Assembly: GCA_028684915.1 (NCBI GenBank)
Contig: JAQUEZ010000304.1
Span: 1 to 6,880 of the forward strand
Direction: 5' to 3'
Length of the DNA stretch: 6,880 nucleotides
Source of the DNA: Desulfobulbus sp.
GTDB lineage: Bacteria > Desulfobacterota > Desulfobulbia > Desulfobulbales > Desulfobulbaceae
Below the pieces are notes generated by a model that was given only the letters and a program-made list of their open reading frames with translations, had not been told where the DNA came from and did not search any database. This document shows, piece by piece, positions 4,865-6,880 of this stretch (within the stretch, counting starts at the first letter, position 1; each line of letters starts with the position of its first letter). A program made the position numbers and the translations under genes.

Positions 4865-5455
4865 ATGTTGATCGGCTATATGAGAGTTTCGTCGGATTCG
4901 GATCGGCAAAGTACAGACCTGCAGCGGGATGCACTCTTGAAAGCTGGGGTTGATGTCAGAAACATTTTCGAGGATCGAGCCTCGGTAGCCAAGGATGATC
5001 GAACGGGGTTGAGCAAGGCGCTGGAGTATGTCAATTCCGGTGATGTGTTTGTCGTCTGGAAATTAGACCGCCTTGGGCGCTCCCTGACCCATTTGATTTC
5101 CATTGTGAATGAATTGCGGGAAAAACAGGTCGCCTTTTGTTCTCTCACCGAGAACATGGATACCAGCACGCCGTCAGGAGAGCTTTTTTTTCACGTTTTT
5201 GGAGCGCTTGCGCAGTATGAGCGCGCTTTAATCCAAGAACGAGTCGTTGCTGGTTTATCTGCCGCTCGGCAACGTGGCAGGATTGGTGGTCGGCCACGCG
5301 CCATTGTCGGCGAGAAACTGGATGCGATTATTGTCGCGCTTAATAGTGGGATGTCCAAGGCGGCGGTATGCCGAAACTTCGGTGTCAAGCGCACCACATT
5401 GATCGAAACACTTGCACGGGTCAATTGGACAGGATCGCGTGACACCTCGCCATGA
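4865..5455 (+). CDS. Small serine recombinase, DNA invertase/resolvase (Hin/Gin/Pin-type)
   Basis: Small serine recombinases cut and rejoin DNA at paired dyad sites through a serine-DNA link, inverting or deleting the segment between. At 196 residues this one has the usual length. The catalytic domain covers about 1-140: GYMRVS with the nucleophile probably Ser9, the arginine-rich active-site motif W65-KLDRLGRS (R69, R72), LTENMDTSTPSGE at 94-106, and YERALIQERVVAGL at 118-131 in the long E helix. RGRIGGRPR (137-145) leads into a helix-turn-helix at about 150-182 (SKAAVCRNFGVKRTTLIE). Overall wording (MLIGYMRVS, VVWKLDRLGRS, GRIGGRP) is closer to Gin/Pin invertases than to Tn3 resolvases, though both remain possible. 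AGGAGG lies 10 bases before the ATG inside a dyad. No transposase gene accompanies it. Confidence 0.93.
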   Translation: MLIGYMRVSSDSDRQSTDLQRDALLKAGVDVRNIFEDRASVAKDDRTGLSKALEYVNSGDVFVVWKLDRLGRSLTHLISIVNELREKQVAFCSLTENMDTSTPSGELFFHVFGALAQYERALIQERVVAGLSAARQRGRIGGRPRAIVGEKLDAIIVALNSGMSKAAVCRNFGVKRTTLIETLARVNWTGSRDTSP

Positions 5456-5482
5456 TGAAGCCCAAAGCGAGCCTCTGACCAT

Positions 5483-5752
5483 TCAGGTGTGCAAGCCGTT
5501 ACATTTTAAGGTTACATGCGCCCATAAAGCTTGTGCATAATCGGGATTATCGTAATGCTTCTCCATCTCAGACGGTTCAGGAGCACCCTTCCCCTCTTCA
5601 GCCAGAATCTGCAAATGATCAGAAATAGCCTCTTGGATATTATTCAGAGCCTCGTCGATGGTTTCCCCGGCTGAAAAGCATCCGGGAATATCAGGGACCG
5701 ATACACCAAAACAAGAATCCTGATCTTTATGTATTGCGACGGGATATTTCAT
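5483..5752 (-). CDS. HicB-family antitoxin-like domain, short and without a HicA partner
   Basis: HicB antitoxins neutralise HicA mRNA interferases through an N-terminal RNase-H-like domain and regulate their operon through a C-terminal DNA-binding domain. Residues 1-62 match the N-terminal domain well: YPVAIHKD (3-10), GVSVPDIPGCFSAGET (16-31), DEALNNIQEAI (33-43) and an acidic PEPSEMEKH stretch (59-66). The relatives I recall continue after a WA-hydrophobic-V strand into an RHH or HTH domain; here the sequence leaves that pattern after WAHV (77-80) and stops at 89, 27 bases from the converging recombinase gene. The minus strand upstream has stops in all frames and no HicA. The best Shine-Dalgarno (GGAGGG) is about 12 bases from the ATG, rather far. 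It may be a truncated relic or one of the short orphan HicB-like proteins. Confidence 0.82.
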   Translation of the reverse strand: MKYPVAIHKDQDSCFGVSVPDIPGCFSAGETIDEALNNIQEAISDHLQILAEEGKGAPEPSEMEKHYDNPDYAQALWAHVTLKCNGLHT

Positions 5753-5830
5753 ATTTGAGCTTTTCCCTCCAAAATACGGTTTGCACTGCGGAGCTATCCT
5801 TTAATCCCTATCTGTCTTTTCTGGGTCATT

Positions 5831-5847
5831 AAAAGTGGCAAAAGTCC
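5831..5847. repeat. 17-bp direct repeat, copy 1
   Basis: AAAAGTGGCAAAAGTCC occurs here and again, identical, at 5957-5973. In this copy the last bases form a hairpin, AAGTCC-acgg-GGACTT (5842-5857). Internal structure (two AAAAGT-like halves) suggests a terminal repeat or a binding site. Confidence 0.65.
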
Positions 5848-5956
5848 ACGGGGACTTCCTTTGAATGGATCAAGAAATAGGAAACCAGTATAATTCACTG
5901 AAAATGAAGAACATTTTAAATATCATAAAAAGCTTTTACGACATTCTGTTAACGGG

Positions 5957-5973
5957 AAAAGTGGCAAAAGTCC
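5957..5973. repeat. 17-bp direct repeat, copy 2
   Basis: Identical to 5831-5847, same orientation, starting 126 bases later. The flanks differ on both sides (GGG before, CAT after), so the identity is limited to the 17 bp. The two copies bracket an AT-rich stretch, as the ends of a small deleted element or paired protein-binding sites would. Confidence 0.65.
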
Positions 5974-6525
5974 CATCGGCCTATGAACAAGATTCGATCT
6001 GCTCTCATCAAATTGGAATGACCTGATCATAGGTTTTTCCTTCGAATCCCCTTAGCGTGTTTTAACTTCCGGATCATGGAGCCCATTACACGCTCGCGGC
6101 CATCGTTTCCAATACAATCATTCATCTTCAGGGGCGAAGCAACCCGCATCATGAACGTTAGTTGATCGCTAACAGAATTTGGCGGTTTTTCTCACGGACC
6201 CTCCCGTTGGATACCTACAATGCTTTTATGATAGGCAATTCTCGTTGACCAATGTGAAAAAAAACAACCACTTTGTTACACTTCATCGCCACACACCTCT
6301 TACCTCCCCGGAATTCTTTAAATTAAGAAGAACAAAACAATTGACGATACAGATTAATTGGTATTTCATGATTTTTTATTACTAACCAGAATTTATAACG
6401 ACAGAAATCGAGAAATATCCCTTGTCCGCAGTCTCCATCTGATTAGTTCAATGTAAACGGACCTATTACAAAAAAATGAAGCAAAGTTAAAATTTGTTTC
6501 AGTTGATGCAGCTAATAAGGACATT

Positions 6526-6759
6526 ATGAAAATCACAAACATCGCAATCAGAAATTTCCGTCGTCTGGAACAGGTCACTATCGGATTCGAGGAAGATGAA
6601 ACTGTTTTCGTTGGTCCAAACAACAGTGGAAAGACTTCAGCTACAGCGGCCTTTCGATGTTTTTTGGGAGGAAAAGACTTCAGGGTGCACGACCTTTCGG
6701 TGTCAAAGATTCCTGTTATTGATGCGTTTGGCGATGGAGGTGAAACAGCAACCCTATAG
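6526..6759 (+). pseudogene. OLD-family ATPase/endonuclease, N-terminal fragment cut by an IS element
   Basis: OLD (overcoming lysogenization defect) proteins join an ABC/SMC-like ATPase domain to a C-terminal Toprim nuclease domain and often act in phage defence. The 77 residues present are the canonical N-terminus: MKITNIAIRNFRRLEQVTI (1-19), VFVGPNNSGKTSA (27-39) with the Walker A lysine at 36, then AAFRCFLGGKDF and a SKIPVIDAFGDGGE stretch. Full proteins are usually 400-700 residues, so the signature/Walker B region and the Toprim domain are missing. AAGGA lies close before the ATG. The frame stops in a TAG directly at the left end of an IS3-family element, so the break is by insertion. 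The rest may continue beyond the IS, outside the window. Confidence 0.85.
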
Positions 6760-6880
6760 TGGACCCCATATTCTAGACAGTAAATTAAGCTGTGCGCCAT
6801 CATGAGGAGAACGAGGGGCTATGAGCGAAGCGAAGAAAAGGAAGGTTCACACACCAGAGTTCAAGGCAAAGGTTGGGCTG
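6760..6880 (+). mobile_element. IS3-family insertion sequence, left end, running off the window
   Basis: Homology to the OLD gene ends at about 6757-6760, where a TGGACCCCATATTCTAGAC sequence begins, followed about 60 bases later by a transposase OrfA start. Start with TG, a short leader and an OrfA of the KKRK-TPEFKAKV type are typical of IS3-family elements. The exact first base is uncertain by about three bases, and the right end and target duplication are not in view. Confidence 0.8.
6821..6880 (+). CDS. IS3-family transposase OrfA, N-terminal part
   Basis: OrfA supplies the helix-turn-helix DNA-binding part of the OrfAB transposase, which is made by frameshifting in this family. The visible 20 residues, MSEAKKRKVHTPEFKAKVGL, are the usual basic N-terminus leading into the HTH_Tnp_1 domain; the frame is open to the edge. 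GAGGGG lies 3-4 bases before the ATG, with AGGAG a little further up. Confidence 0.85.
   Translation, partial: MSEAKKRKVHTPEFKAKVGL

Larger units (their letters stand above)
5753..6525. other. Long, largely non-coding intergenic region
   Basis: No gene is well supported in these 770 bases. Two short ORFs exist without Shine-Dalgarno sequences: 5904-6026 on the plus strand (40 aa, beginning MKNILNIIKSFYDILL) and 6027-6152 on the minus strand (41 aa, beginning MMRVASPLKMNDC and ending IRRKNL); neither resembles a family I know. A small dyad GTTAG/CTAAC lies at 6157-6173. A possible but weak promoter for the OLD gene is TTGACG (6341-6346) with TTTCAT 17 bases later. The content suggests eroded accessory DNA. 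Confidence 0.5.

Noticed and set aside
6036..6052. TTCGAAT resembling a tRNA T-loop
   Set aside because: The flanking bases do not form a T stem with the conserved G-C closing pair, and no anticodon or acceptor arm can be drawn.
6179..6385. 68-aa open frame with a TTG start
   Set aside because: No ribosome binding site, no recognisable motif and AT-rich low-information sequence at the C-terminal end.
6393..6803. 136-aa minus-strand open frame
   Set aside because: It is antisense to the OLD fragment and crosses the junction with the IS element, so it cannot be an ancestral gene.

Overview
The window looks like a piece of an anaerobic, probably sulfur-metabolising bacterial chromosome. Desulfobacterota (Desulfobulbales-like) is my best guess. 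This rests on protein families and not on any marker gene: a 2-oxoacid:acceptor (ferredoxin) oxidoreductase alpha subunit, a DsrC/TusE-family protein, small cysteine-rich proteins, and a tandem DUF1566 (Lcl C-terminal-like) protein.

Left part (1-2880, all minus strand). A partial KorA-type subunit runs off the left edge. Upstream of it is a cysteine-rich mini-protein with paired CPTC motifs and its own promoter, whose -35 overlaps an FNR-like dyad. Next comes a likely transcription unit ending in a strong hairpin terminator (1789-1824): a 60-residue unknown ORF, a DsrC-like protein lacking both canonical C-terminal-arm cysteines, and an 86-residue cysteine-containing protein. The promoter of this unit faces away from a promoter reading rightward, and the two predicted leaders share a 10-bp motif.

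Middle (2900-4424, plus strand). A 72-residue unknown protein is followed by a decayed tandem copy of itself with two in-frame stops. Then comes a GC-richer gene for a 335-residue protein made of two DUF1566-type repeats with no signal peptide.

Right part (4425-6880). This is a recombination-prone accessory zone. A long intergenic region holds nested inverted repeats and a 26-bp dyad with the 12+2+12 layout of a Hin/Gin crossover site. It leads into a small serine recombinase most like DNA invertases, whose ribosome binding site lies inside another dyad. Converging on it is a HicB-type antitoxin domain that lacks its DNA-binding end and has no HicA beside it. About 770 bp with little coding content follows, carrying a 17-bp direct repeat. 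The window ends with the N-terminus of an OLD-family ATPase/nuclease cut off by an IS3-family element that runs past the right edge.

I see no rRNA, tRNA or CRISPR array. The most interesting signals are the recombinase with its candidate crossover and operator sites next to the DUF1566 gene, the altered DsrC-like protein, the decayed tandem paralogue, and the disrupted OLD gene.
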